Assembly: GCA_002298605.1 (NCBI GenBank)
Contig: DBKS01000004.1
Span: forward strand, 1-26,087
Origin: Bifidobacterium sp. UBA744
GTDB lineage: Bacteria; Actinomycetota; Actinomycetes; Actinomycetales; Bifidobacteriaceae
Length of the DNA stretch: 26,087 nt
Reading direction: 5' to 3'
The notes under the pieces were generated by a model. It searched no databases. It worked only from the letters and a program-made list of their open reading frames with translations, and was not told the DNA's origin. The position numbers and the translations under genes are program-made. Of the stretch, positions 1 to 7,670 are shown one piece after another. Within the stretch, counting starts at the first letter, position 1, and the number at the start of each line of letters is the position of its first letter.

Positions 1-33
1 CATCGTTTCTCTCTATCTTTTTCCCTCTCCTCC

Positions 34-77
34 ATGTGCCCGGTGGCCGCTGATGTGGCACCCGGGCACATATTTTT
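34..77 (+). terminator. Intrinsic terminator of an upstream plus-strand gene
   Basis: A 10-bp stem (34-43 with 62-71) can be extended by two pairs across a one-base bulge and is followed by ATTTTT at 72-77. The T run lies on the plus strand only, so it probably ends a gene that lies left of the window. The 33 bases before it are pyrimidine-rich and contain no gene I can support. Confidence 0.7.
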
Positions 78-247
78 AGTTCACAGGATGACTCGCTGTT
101 GATAAGCCATGAACTGAATACAGGTAAGGCTAAATATAGGACCATTGGGAATGGCGACGTTCCGTTACCGGGTGCCGAATGGGTGCAGGCGTCGGTTTGT
201 GGGATTGCCGCGGTGTAGTTGATGGGTCGGAAAGTTGAGAAAAGGTC
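78..247 (+). promoter_or_regulatory. Leader region of the acetylesterase gene
   Basis: These 170 bases between the terminator and the first gene contain no ORF I can support. A small perfect inverted repeat, CCATT-ggg-AATGG, lies at 142-154 and could be an operator. A TTGATA hexamer at 99-104 resembles a -35 but has no good -10 at the right distance, so I do not assign a promoter. An A/G-rich stretch (GAGAAAAGG) directly precedes the ATG at 248. Confidence 0.35.
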
Positions 248-2158
248 ATGAATCATGATGCGGTAATGCTGAGCGTCTGCCCATTATTTGCTCAAGGGGC
301 GGTGCTGCAGCGAGGAAAACCGATCACGGTATGGGGGCAGGGCTTGCCCGCAGCTGCTGTAACGGTATCTATCGATGGGAACAGCGTTTCTGGGGTTGTC
401 GGTGTCGATGGCGAATGGCAAATTGGACTGCCTTCGCATCCTGCGGGCGGTCCGTATACGTTGATCGTCGAATCGCGCGGCAACCGTATTGAGATTGTCG
501 ATGTACTATACGGCGACGTATGGGTCTTGGGTGGGCAGTCCAATATGCAGCTATGGATGAGCCGTGTGGCATATCGCTTTCCGGATGAGCTTGAGGCGGC
601 CGATGATCGTGCAGTTCGATTCTATATTGTGCCGGAAGCCTGCCGCTTCCGTAAGCCAGTCAATAGGATGGGAGCATCTCGATGGTTGGTTGAGGGCGAG
701 GATGATCTTAGCGGTGTCTCCGCGGCTGGTTTCTTTTTTGCCAAGCATTTGAGGCAGTGGGCTGATGTGCCGATTGGTTTTTTGCAGACAGCTCTTGGCG
801 GCACTCCAATTGATTCGTGGATTGGTGAGGAGTGGCTGGAGCGTTTGGGGCTGCTGCCTGATGATTCTCAAAAATGGCGAGATGAAGAGTATGTGCGTAG
901 GTTGATCGCCAATAATGAGGCGGATCTGGCCCGCTTTGTCGCTGACGCTGATGCATTGGATTGCGGATTGCGGGAACAGTGGCAGCGGGTGGAACTCGAT
1001 GATGGCGATTGGAGTCAGATCGTGCTCGCCGATGCCGGTTCAGCCGTGCCTGAGTTGTCGTCGCCGGGTATTGTGTGGTTTCGTGCAACGATCCAGGTGC
1101 CGGAGGAATTGGTGGGGTGTCCTGGCCATATGAGGTTTGGTACGTTGACTGATGCCGATTGGTGCTATGTGAACGGTGAGCTTATAGGACAAACCGGCTA
1201 TCGCTATCCGCCGCGTAACTATGATATTGCTGTCATGCCAGCGAGTCTGACATTGGTTTTCCGGTTGCGTGTCAATACTCATCTCGGTGGTGGATTCATG
1301 AAGGGTAAGCGACGTGAGATTTTAGTCGATACCCCGCAGGGTCTGCGCCGTCTCGATCTGGATGCTGCTGGACTGTGGCGTTTCCGTAGGAGTTGCAGCA
1401 TTCCGTCGTCACCTGAACAATTCTTCCCGTCTCGTGTGCCGGCTGCCTGTTATAACGCGATGATTGCGCCATTGGGCCGGTATGGTGTTGCTGGAGTGCT
1501 GTGGTATCAGGGGGAGTCGAATGCGAATCGTACGCCGTTGCGCTACACGGATAAAATGCTGGCGTTGATCCAATGCTGGCGCCGAACATTTGGCGAGCCG
1601 GATTTGCCATTCATCTACGCACAGCTGCCAGGCATTGCGTTTGAGGCGAAGGGTTGGGCCAAAATTCGCGATGAGCAGCGACGCGCGTTAGCTCTCGATG
1701 GTACCGCGATGATCACTTTGCTGGATTGCGGTGAGTTCAATGATCTGCATCCGCTGAATAAAGACATTGTCGGCAAGCGATTTGCCTTGGCGGCCGCTTC
1801 GCTGGTGTATGGCGTCGATTGTGAGTTCATGGGGCCGTTGATTGCTGGGGTGACCCGAGGAGAGGGATCGTTGACGCTCCGATTTACTCATTGTGTTGGA
1901 GGTTTGACTTTGATGCCTGGGCGTATGAGGGATGATCTGGTGTTTGAGTTGTTTGATCCACTGTCGGGTGGGGGAATGGCGCAAGTGGTGCATGGTGTTG
2001 TCGCTTCCCCCTCCACGGTGCGCATCGATCTGCCATGCGACATGGTGATAGGTGCTGAGGCGCGTCTTCGCTATGCTTGGGCGGATTGCCCTGATCCGGT
2101 GCTGTGCAATGGTGTGGGGTTGCCTGCGGCTGCCTTTGAATTGGAAATTGGTTGTTGA
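248..2158 (+). CDS. Sialate O-acetylesterase-family SGNH esterase (carbohydrate O-deacetylase)
   Basis: This enzyme probably removes O-acetyl groups from sugars. The SGNH hydrolase signature is visible: GQSNM at residues 96-100 (nucleophile Ser98), the conserved LGGTPIDSW around 183-191, WYQGESN at 419-425, and DLHP at 499-502 supplying the Asp-His pair. Residues about 245-345 form an inserted beta-rich segment (VWFRATIQVP, DADWCYVNG), as in long members of this family. The first 60 residues resemble the small N-terminal beta domain. I see no signal peptide, so it should act in the cytoplasm on imported oligosaccharides. The family name says sialate, but close relatives deacetylate hemicellulose, and the pentose genes downstream fit that at least as well. 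ATG 248 is used; ATG 266 is an alternative. Third positions are richer in A/T than in the next genes. Confidence 0.88.
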   Translation: MNHDAVMLSVCPLFAQGAVLQRGKPITVWGQGLPAAAVTVSIDGNSVSGVVGVDGEWQIGLPSHPAGGPYTLIVESRGNRIEIVDVLYGDVWVLGGQSNMQLWMSRVAYRFPDELEAADDRAVRFYIVPEACRFRKPVNRMGASRWLVEGEDDLSGVSAAGFFFAKHLRQWADVPIGFLQTALGGTPIDSWIGEEWLERLGLLPDDSQKWRDEEYVRRLIANNEADLARFVADADALDCGLREQWQRVELDDGDWSQIVLADAGSAVPELSSPGIVWFRATIQVPEELVGCPGHMRFGTLTDADWCYVNGELIGQTGYRYPPRNYDIAVMPASLTLVFRLRVNTHLGGGFMKGKRREILVDTPQGLRRLDLDAAGLWRFRRSCSIPSSPEQFFPSRVPAACYNAMIAPLGRYGVAGVLWYQGESNANRTPLRYTDKMLALIQCWRRTFGEPDLPFIYAQLPGIAFEAKGWAKIRDEQRRALALDGTAMITLLDCGEFNDLHPLNKDIVGKRFALAAASLVYGVDCEFMGPLIAGVTRGEGSLTLRFTHCVGGLTLMPGRMRDDLVFELFDPLSGGGMAQVVHGVVASPSTVRIDLPCDMVIGAEARLRYAWADCPDPVLCNGVGLPAAAFELEIGC

Positions 2159-2170
2159 GGTGATATGCGC

Positions 2171-2207
2171 GGGCTGCCGGATGGAATACGGCGGCCCTTT
2201 GCTCTTT
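2171..2207 (+). terminator. Intrinsic terminator after the acetylesterase
   Basis: A 9-bp stem with one G-U pair (2171-2179 with 2189-2197), a 9-nt loop, then TTTGCTCTTT. It lies 13 nt after the esterase stop, so the esterase and the permeases are probably separate transcripts. Confidence 0.75.
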
Positions 2208-2245
2208 GGGGAAGTTGTTTTTGAAGCAATAATTAGTGAAGTGAT

Positions 2246-2280
2246 TTGACTATTGTGTGGGGATTGCGCTATTGTCAATA
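2246..2280 (+). promoter_or_regulatory. Promoter of the ABC permease genes with overlapping palindrome
   Basis: TTGACT (2246-2251) and TATTGT (2270-2275) are separated by 18 bp, a good housekeeping promoter. The -10 is the left part of an 11-bp palindrome, TATTG-T-CAATA (2270-2280), placed where a repressor would block transcription. The rest of the interval up to 2431 holds no gene; a long 5' leader of about 150 nt is implied. Confidence 0.6.
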
Positions 2281-2419
2281 TCGTCTCTGATGGAGCGGGT
2301 GTCAGGCGTTGATGTCTGAAGCCAGTGTTGGCACTCCCGTGTTCATCGTTTCATTGCATATCCGGAGATTGTGTTCTTGAAGCGTTGTGCATCTAAGCGC
2401 GGCGTGGAGGGGCGGAAGC

Positions 2420-2426
2420 GAGGTGA
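2420..2426 (+). promoter_or_regulatory. Shine-Dalgarno site fixing the first permease start
   Basis: GAGGTGA lies 5 nt before ATG 2432. The in-frame GTG at 2387 has no comparable site, so the shorter protein is preferred. Confidence 0.7.
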
Positions 2427-2431
2427 GCGGC

Positions 2432-3364
2432 ATGGGTTATGCTGCTGAGTTTGCGTCGTTGGTGAAGAATCGTCATCACGGCAAGGTTCGGTATACGGAC
2501 AACAGGGCGGGGTACGCGTTCACGGCTCCGTGGATCGTGGGCGCGGTGTGCCTGTCGCTGGTGCCGATGCTGGCGTCTGTGGTGTTGTCGTTCACGCGGT
2601 ACAACATGCTGACGTCTCCGAGGTTCATCGGGTTGCAGAACTTCACGACCCTGTTCGCGGACACTCGTTTCCATAATTCGCTCAAGGTGACGTTCACGTA
2701 CGTGATCGTGTCGGTGCCGCTGCAGCTGGTCGCGGCTCTGGCCTTGGCGGTGCTGCTGGACCGGGGCATGCGGTTCCTGACGTTTTATCGTTCGGCGTTC
2801 TACCTGCCGAGCATGATGGGTGGTTCGGTGGCCATCGCGGTGCTGTGGAAGATGGTGTTCGGCGCGGATGGTCTGTTCAACAAGGCGCTGGGCCTGGTTG
2901 GCATCGAGGCGACGCAGTCGTGGGTGGCGAACCCGGCGACGGCGAACTGGACGCTGATCGTGCTGCACGTGTGGCAGTTCGGTTCCGCCATGGTGATCTT
3001 CCTTGCTGGCTTGCGTCAGATCCCGCGCGAGCTGTACGAGGCGGCGAGCGTGGACGGCGCGGGCCAGTGGCGTCAGTTCCGTTCGATCACGGTGCCGATG
3101 CTTTCCCCGATCGTGTTCTTCAACCTGGTGATGAGCATCATCAACAGCTTCCAGACGTTCACGCAGGCGTTCGTGGTGTCGGGGGGCACGGGCGGCCCGT
3201 CCGACTCGACTCTGTTCTACACGCTGTATTTGTACCAGCAGGGCTTCGGCTCGCTGAAGATGGGGTACGCGGCGGCGATGGCTTGGATCCTGGTGCTGAT
3301 CGTGGCGGTGTTCACGCTGGTGAACTTCGCGTTGTCGAAGTACTGGGTCCATTACGACGACTGA
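2432..3364 (+). CDS. Carbohydrate ABC transporter permease (MalF/UgpA type)
   Basis: An inner-membrane subunit of a type I sugar importer, 310 aa. The sequence shows six hydrophobic segments. The cytoplasmic EAA loop starts at about residue 203 (EAASVDGAG, followed by ITVPML), the coupling helix that docks on the ATPase. The N-terminus carries the usual short cytoplasmic tail before the first membrane segment (AFTAPWIVGAV). The second permease follows after 30 nt, so the two form one transcript. No solute-binding lipoprotein or ATPase lies next to them; bifidobacteria often share one MsiK-like ATPase, but a missing binding protein is unusual. Codons end almost only in G or C, more strictly than in the esterase upstream. 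The substrate cannot be read from the permease itself. Confidence 0.93.
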   Translation: MGYAAEFASLVKNRHHGKVRYTDNRAGYAFTAPWIVGAVCLSLVPMLASVVLSFTRYNMLTSPRFIGLQNFTTLFADTRFHNSLKVTFTYVIVSVPLQLVAALALAVLLDRGMRFLTFYRSAFYLPSMMGGSVAIAVLWKMVFGADGLFNKALGLVGIEATQSWVANPATANWTLIVLHVWQFGSAMVIFLAGLRQIPRELYEAASVDGAGQWRQFRSITVPMLSPIVFFNLVMSIINSFQTFTQAFVVSGGTGGPSDSTLFYTLYLYQQGFGSLKMGYAAAMAWILVLIVAVFTLVNFALSKYWVHYDD

Positions 3365-3382
3365 CCGGTCGGAAAGGTGTTT

Positions 3383-3387
3383 GGAGG
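3383..3387 (+). promoter_or_regulatory. Shine-Dalgarno site fixing the second permease start
   Basis: GGAGG lies 7 nt before ATG 3395, favouring this codon over the in-frame GTG at 3377, which precedes the site. Confidence 0.75.
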
Positions 3388-3394
3388 TTTTGCT

Positions 3395-4282
3395 ATGAGT
3401 GATGCCGTGGTGTCTTCTTCCCCGGCGGTGCCGGTGCACAGGCCGAACCGCGTGAGGGCCGTGGTGCTCGAGGTGGTCAAGCAGGTCGTGGTGTTCGCGT
3501 TCGCGTTCCTGATGCTGTATCCGATCCTGTGGATGGTGGCCTCGTCGCTGCGCCCGCAGGACCAGATCTTCACGAACATGGGTCTGGTCGTGACGGATCC
3601 GGTGTGGTCGAACTACTCGGACGGCTGGAACGCGCTGTCGTACCCGTTCTCGACGTATTTCCTGAACTCGTTCCTGATCGTGGCGTTCGCGATCGTGGGC
3701 AACATCGTGACGTGTTCGATGGCGGCGTACGCGTTCGCGCGCCTGAACTTCCGGTTCCGTGGCGTGATGTTCGGGTTCATGCTGCTGATGCTGATGGTCC
3801 CGATCCACGTGATCGTGATCCCGCAGTACATCATCTGGAACTCGCTGCATCTGGTGAACACGTTTGTGCCGCTGATCCTGCCGAAGTTCCTGGCGATGGA
3901 CGGGTTCTTCACGTTCCTGTTCTACCAGTTCGTGCGCGGCCTGCCGCGGGACCTGGACGAGGCCGCGAAGATCGACGGCGCGGGGCACGCGAGGATCTTC
4001 TTCCAGGTGCTGCTGCCCCTGATGAAGCCGGCCATCGGCACGACGGCGGTGTTCACGTTCATGTGGACGTGGAACGACTTCTTCAGCCAGCTGATCTATC
4101 TGACGAAGCCGGCGACGTATACGGTGCCGATCGCGTTGCGTTCGTTCATCGACGCGCAGTCGCAGTCGAGCTACGGCCCGATGTTCGCGATGAGCGTGTT
4201 GTCGATCCTGCCCCTGTTCGTGGTGTTCTGCCTGGGCCAGAAGTACCTGGTCGAGGGCATCGCCACCACCGGCGGCAAGTAA
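3395..4282 (+). CDS. Carbohydrate ABC transporter permease (MalG/UgpE type)
   Basis: The second membrane subunit of the same importer, 295 aa, close to the usual 275-300. Six hydrophobic segments are visible. The EAA loop is near residue 189 (DEAAKIDGAGHARIF, then LLPLMKPA). The ending EGIATTGGK is the usual tail of MalG-type permeases (typically G--GAVKG or similar). It pairs with the upstream permease as a heterodimer that should take its sugar from an extracellular binding protein and its energy from a MsiK-type ATPase, both encoded elsewhere. A terminator pair follows. Codon use is extremely G/C-ending, as in the first permease, which explains the long spurious reading frames on the opposite strand. 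Confidence 0.93.
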   Translation: MSDAVVSSSPAVPVHRPNRVRAVVLEVVKQVVVFAFAFLMLYPILWMVASSLRPQDQIFTNMGLVVTDPVWSNYSDGWNALSYPFSTYFLNSFLIVAFAIVGNIVTCSMAAYAFARLNFRFRGVMFGFMLLMLMVPIHVIVIPQYIIWNSLHLVNTFVPLILPKFLAMDGFFTFLFYQFVRGLPRDLDEAAKIDGAGHARIFFQVLLPLMKPAIGTTAVFTFMWTWNDFFSQLIYLTKPATYTVPIALRSFIDAQSQSSYGPMFAMSVLSILPLFVVFCLGQKYLVEGIATTGGK

Positions 4283-4290
4283 AAAACAGC

Positions 4291-4312
4291 CGGGCCCGGT
4301 CGGACGGGCCCC
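4291..4312 (-). terminator. Minus-strand terminator hairpin after xylB
   Basis: GGGCCCG (4292-4298) pairs with CGGGCCC (4305-4311). Read on the minus strand, the hairpin is followed within a few bases by a run of six T (4281-4286 on the complement). It would stop xylB transcripts just before they enter the permease gene. Confidence 0.55.
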
Positions 4313-4330
4313 GCAGTTATAGCGGTGATA

Positions 4331-4370
4331 ATGGGCTGCCGGAATCCTCGAGGTTCCGGCAGCCCATTTG
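4331..4370 (+). terminator. Intrinsic terminator of the permease operon
   Basis: A perfect 14-bp stem (4331-4344 with 4354-4367), a 9-nt loop that itself contains TCGA flanked by CC/GG, then TTTGCGTTTG. It sits between convergent genes and may work in both directions. Confidence 0.8.
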
Positions 4371-4446
4371 CGTTTGCGCGGTTGGTTGCTCAGCCTTCGG
4401 CACCCATTGCGGCAATGGGACCGGTTATGGACGGTCGGTCTATTGT

Positions 4447-6036
4447 CTATCCGCGGTATCGACGGTACTGTGCATAGACTTCGGGAGTGTCGCCGCCGGC
4501 GAGGGTCTCCTCGATGCTGAGCGGCCATTGCGGTGGTTCGGCCGCTCCGGACAGCACCCATGCAGCCTGGCGGGCGGCGCCGATCGCGACGTATTCGTCG
4601 GTGGCCGGCAAATCGACGGCATGTCCGAGGATGCCCGGCGCATAGGCGCGGATGGCGGCCGAGCGGGCGCCGCCTCCGATCAGCAGCAGACGTCGTATAT
4701 CGACGCCAAGCGCCTTGACGAGCTCCAGGCAGTCTCGCTGTGAGCAGAGCAGTCCCTCGACGAATGCCCTGGCGATATTGGCTCTGGTGGTATTGGCCAG
4801 GGTCATGCCATGCAGACTGGCCGTGGCATCCGGTCGGTTCGGCGTGCGTTCGCCGTCGAAATACGGTGTCAGCGTCATGCCCTGCGCTCCCGGGGAGGAC
4901 TGGGCCGCCAAGCTTGCGAGCCCGTCGTAGTCCACGCCAAGCGCCGCGCGGCCGGCATCCAGAATGCGTGAGCCGTTGATGGTGCAGGCCAACGGCAGGT
5001 AGTGTCCTGTGCAGTCGGCGAACCCGGAGATGGCGCCGGTCATGTCATAGGTCGGATGCTCGGCGATGGCGGCGACCACGCCGGAGGTGCCCAGTGAGAT
5101 CGACACATCCCCGACCGCCATGCCTAATCCCAGTGAGGCCATGGCGTTGTCGCCGCCGCCCGGTGAGAGGATGCAGCCGCCCGGCACGTTTTTGCCTGCG
5201 ACGGCCGGATCGGCGATAATCGCTGCGGCCTCATGCGGACCGAGCACCGTGGGCAGGATCAGATTGTGGGCATGGCGGCGCGCCGCGGCGGGCGCCTGCA
5301 CTGTGCCATCGTCGGAGAGGAAAGCCGCTTCGCCGTAGGCGGGGGCTAGCGCGAGTGCGAGGAGGTCTCTGCGATACGTGTTGTCCGCGGCATTGAAATA
5401 GCTGGTGCCCGAAGCGTCGGAGCGGTCGGTGAACAGGGCATCCAGATGGGCGTCCTCGCCGTCGTCGACCGGGCCAAAACCGGCTATGCGCCAGCTCAGC
5501 CAGTCGTGCGGCAGACAGATCGCGGCGGCGGCTCGGGCGTAGTCCGGCTCATGCTGTGCGACCCAGGCTATTTTGGTGAGGGTGTATGAAGCGACGGGGG
5601 AGGATCCGGTCGCCTTTACCCAGCGTTGCCTACCGCGCAGTTGGATGGACTGTTCGTCATGTCCGGTGGCGAAGCCTGCGGCGACCTCCGCGTCGGAGGC
5701 GTCGGCCTGGCCGAATTGCCTGATGAACGCGTCGGCCTGGGGTGCCGAGCGGGTGTCGTTCCACAGGAGGGCGTCTCGTACGATATGGCCGGAGCGGTCG
5801 AGTAGCACCATGCCGTGCTGCTGGCCTCCCACGGCGAGGGCGCTGACGTCGTCCAGCCCGCCTGCCTGGGCCGCCGCCTCCAGAAAGGCGTCCCACCATG
5901 CGTTTGGGTTGACGCTGGTGCCGTCAGGGTGTCTGGCTTGGCCGAAACGCACCACTGCGCCGGTGAGCGCGTCGGTGACGCGCACCTTTGTTGATTGTGT
6001 TGATGTGTCTACTCCTGCTACGAGTACCGATGCCAT
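4447..6036 (-). CDS. xylB: Xylulokinase
   Basis: It phosphorylates D-xylulose to xylulose 5-phosphate in the cytoplasm, the last step before the pentose phosphate and phosphoketolase routes. It is a FGGY-family kinase of 529 aa, slightly longer than the usual 480-510. Visible motifs are the N-terminal phosphate-binding segment AGVDTSTQSTKVRV, the substrate loop GGQQHGMVLLD, the second ATPase-fold phosphate loop SLGTSGVVAAI, and the C-terminal adenosine motif LLIGGGARSAA. The start at 6036 is chosen because GGGAGGA lies just upstream (6041-6047) and homology begins there; the in-frame upstream extension to 6135 is low-complexity and unlikely to be translated. It is divergent from the ROK regulator and convergent with the permeases. 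Ribulokinase or another FGGY kinase is a less likely alternative. Confidence 0.9.
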   Translation of the reverse strand: MASVLVAGVDTSTQSTKVRVTDALTGAVVRFGQARHPDGTSVNPNAWWDAFLEAAAQAGGLDDVSALAVGGQQHGMVLLDRSGHIVRDALLWNDTRSAPQADAFIRQFGQADASDAEVAAGFATGHDEQSIQLRGRQRWVKATGSSPVASYTLTKIAWVAQHEPDYARAAAAICLPHDWLSWRIAGFGPVDDGEDAHLDALFTDRSDASGTSYFNAADNTYRRDLLALALAPAYGEAAFLSDDGTVQAPAAARRHAHNLILPTVLGPHEAAAIIADPAVAGKNVPGGCILSPGGGDNAMASLGLGMAVGDVSISLGTSGVVAAIAEHPTYDMTGAISGFADCTGHYLPLACTINGSRILDAGRAALGVDYDGLASLAAQSSPGAQGMTLTPYFDGERTPNRPDATASLHGMTLANTTRANIARAFVEGLLCSQRDCLELVKALGVDIRRLLLIGGGARSAAIRAYAPGILGHAVDLPATDEYVAIGAARQAAWVLSGAAEPPQWPLSIEETLAGGDTPEVYAQYRRYRG

Positions 6037-6040
6037 GCGA

Positions 6041-6047
6041 TCCTCCC
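6041..6047 (-). promoter_or_regulatory. Shine-Dalgarno site fixing the xylB start
   Basis: On the minus strand GGGAGGA lies 4 nt before ATG 6036; it rules out the longer reading frame that starts at 6135. Confidence 0.7.
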
Positions 6048-6145
6048 TGATGCGCGTCGTATGTGGCGGCCGGACGGCGGTTGGGGCCGGGGCTGCCGGA
6101 ATAGGGCGGTCGTTCGCCGCAACCTGTATGCCCAACGCCTATATG

Positions 6146-6208
6146 TTAGACGAATGAACTAATGATAGTGTATCATAAGCGCACGGTATAATAAATTCAG
6201 TGAATTTA
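6146..6208. promoter_or_regulatory. xylB/ROK divergent control region with palindromic operators
   Basis: The A/T-rich part of the 258-bp divergent gap holds three inverted repeats: TTAG-N9-CTAA (6146-6162), ATGATA-gtg-TATCAT (6162-6176), and a perfect 17-bp palindrome TAAATTCA-G-TGAATTTA (6192-6208). The last two centres are 31 bp apart, about three helical turns. A perfect TATAAT (6187-6192) for the plus-strand regulator gene abuts the 17-bp palindrome. A -35 for it is weak, and minus-strand -10 candidates for xylB (TACACT or TATCAT on the complement) overlap the 15-bp repeat. The likely ligand is the adjacent ROK protein, with self-repression. Confidence 0.6.
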
Positions 6209-6294
6209 CGGCGTGTGGCTGTGGTGTGGGAAGTTCGGCAGACCAATGCGCCACCATCTGATCCAACAGATGAAATATAAGCCAGGGGGCTGAT

Positions 6295-7560
6295 ATGGCG
6301 GGACTGCGACGCATCAACCAAGAGGATCTGCGCAATCACAATCTGACCGTGGTGCTGGATACGCTGCTGCAGTCGAAAGCGCCGATGAGCCGCGCCGATC
6401 TGGCCAAAGCCACTGGGCTGACCAAAGCCACCATGTCGTTGCTGGCCGCGCTGCTGATCGGCAACAAGGTTGTGGTCGAACGGGATCCGGCTGTGCAGAA
6501 TACCTATGGAAGGCCCTCCACACCGCTGGCCATCGCGCAAGGCGGCTGGGCCGGCGTCGGATTGCAGATCAACACCGACGGATACGGCTATATGGTGATC
6601 GATCTGACCGGCCGCGTGGTGGCGCAGGAATGGGTGGACGCCGACGTCAGCGAACTGAGCCCGGAAATCACTTTCGGCAGGCTCAACGCATTGGTGCAGC
6701 CCACGGAAAACGAACTCGAACGACTCGGATATCGCATGGTCGGGGGAGGGCTGGCCCTGCCGGGGCTGGTCACCGACGACCAGCGGCTGCTGTCGGCGCG
6801 GAACCTTGGCTGGGAGTCGGTGGATCTTCAGCAGTTCGACGTGGTACGCCGCCTGCATGCCGCCGCCGGCAACGAGGCTAACATGGCAGCGATCGCCCAA
6901 ATCCCCGGTTACGCCACCAGCCGATGTGGGGAATCTCCCGAGAAGGCCGGGGATCTGGACACACATGGATCATTCCTCTACGTTTCCACCGACATTGGCA
7001 TCGGCGGCGCGTTGGTGCGTGACGGGCAGGTAGTGGTTGGCGACCATGGATTCGGCGGCGAAATCGGCCATCTGTCGGTGGCTCTTGACGGACCGATATG
7101 CCGATGCGGTCGCAGGGGCTGCCTCGAAGCGTATGCGGGTCGGCGTTCCATGGTGGAGGCCGCCGACATCGCATCAGGCGAAGCGGCGGCCCAGCCCGGT
7201 GCCGGTGTCGAACTGTATGAACGGTGGCGGAAAGGCGATGACCATGCCGTCGCGGTCATCGACCGGGCCATTGACGCTTTGGGATCGGCCATTGTATCGA
7301 CGATCAATCTAATGGACGCGGAAACTGTGATTCTTGGCGGATTCTGGCAACATTTTGGCGACGAATTTGCCAGTAAGCTGACCCGTATCGTGGCTGGTAA
7401 TGTGCTCGCCGGCGATGAATTGCATATGCGGGTGCTTATGCCATTGGTGGATGATCGGCCTGCATTGCGGGGTGCCGCGACGATTGGATTGCGCCGTTTT
7501 ATCGACAATCCATTGAGTCATTTGCGCGAGCAGACAGGTGACCTGCCGTCCGCCTCATGA
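6295..7560 (+). CDS. ROK-family transcriptional repressor (XylR/NagC-like)
   Basis: A sugar-responsive DNA-binding repressor, 421 aa, the normal size for ROK regulators. Residues about 15-62 form a MarR-like winged helix-turn-helix (MSRADLAKATGLTKATMS). The remainder is the sugar-kinase-like ROK fold, with VDLTGR-type strand IDLTGR near 102, GIGGALVRDG, and the zinc site GHLSV...CRCGRRGC followed by LEAY at about 253-278. This CxCGxxGCxE motif with its His is complete, so the sugar-binding domain appears intact. It is divergent from xylB, and the palindromes between them make xylB and the regulator itself the best targets. The inducer is probably xylose or a xylo-oligosaccharide, inferred only from the neighbour. 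Confidence 0.92.
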   Translation: MAGLRRINQEDLRNHNLTVVLDTLLQSKAPMSRADLAKATGLTKATMSLLAALLIGNKVVVERDPAVQNTYGRPSTPLAIAQGGWAGVGLQINTDGYGYMVIDLTGRVVAQEWVDADVSELSPEITFGRLNALVQPTENELERLGYRMVGGGLALPGLVTDDQRLLSARNLGWESVDLQQFDVVRRLHAAAGNEANMAAIAQIPGYATSRCGESPEKAGDLDTHGSFLYVSTDIGIGGALVRDGQVVVGDHGFGGEIGHLSVALDGPICRCGRRGCLEAYAGRRSMVEAADIASGEAAAQPGAGVELYERWRKGDDHAVAVIDRAIDALGSAIVSTINLMDAETVILGGFWQHFGDEFASKLTRIVAGNVLAGDELHMRVLMPLVDDRPALRGAATIGLRRFIDNPLSHLREQTGDLPSAS

Positions 7561-7599
7561 TTGCAATCAGCATCACCGCTTCGGACATGTAAATGCGAC

Positions 7600-7640
7600 A
7601 GCGGGTGCCCGCATCCATTGCGTGGATACGGGCACCCGCT
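7600..7640. terminator. Bidirectional terminator between ROK gene and Nudix gene
   Basis: A 12-bp stem (7600-7611 with 7629-7640) continues, after one mismatch, into five more pairs around the loop TTGCG. T runs are poor on both sides, but the long stem lies exactly between two convergent genes. Confidence 0.65.
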
Positions 7641-7670
7641 CTGTTGAGATTATGCTGCGGCTGGTGCTAG

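Noticed and set aside
1..33. CAT at 1-3 as a possible minus-strand start codon with a purine-rich region before it
   Set aside because: Only the start codon would be inside the window, and the GGAGG is about 23 nt away; nothing can be verified.
4403..4419. CCCATT-gcggc-AATGGG hairpin, similar to the CCATT-ggg-AATGG repeat at 142-154
   Set aside because: The shared five-base arms are short enough to be chance, and no other copy was noticed.
2393..4561. 722-aa minus-strand open reading frame across both permeases
   Set aside because: It is antisense to two certain membrane genes and is extremely rich in Arg, His and Gln. This is an artefact of their G/C-ending codons.
3529..4743. 404-aa plus-strand open reading frame overlapping permease 2 and the end of xylB
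   Set aside because: Composition is Arg/Ala/Gly/Asp-rich without family features; it is a frame-shifted shadow of permease 2 that runs on into xylB antisense.
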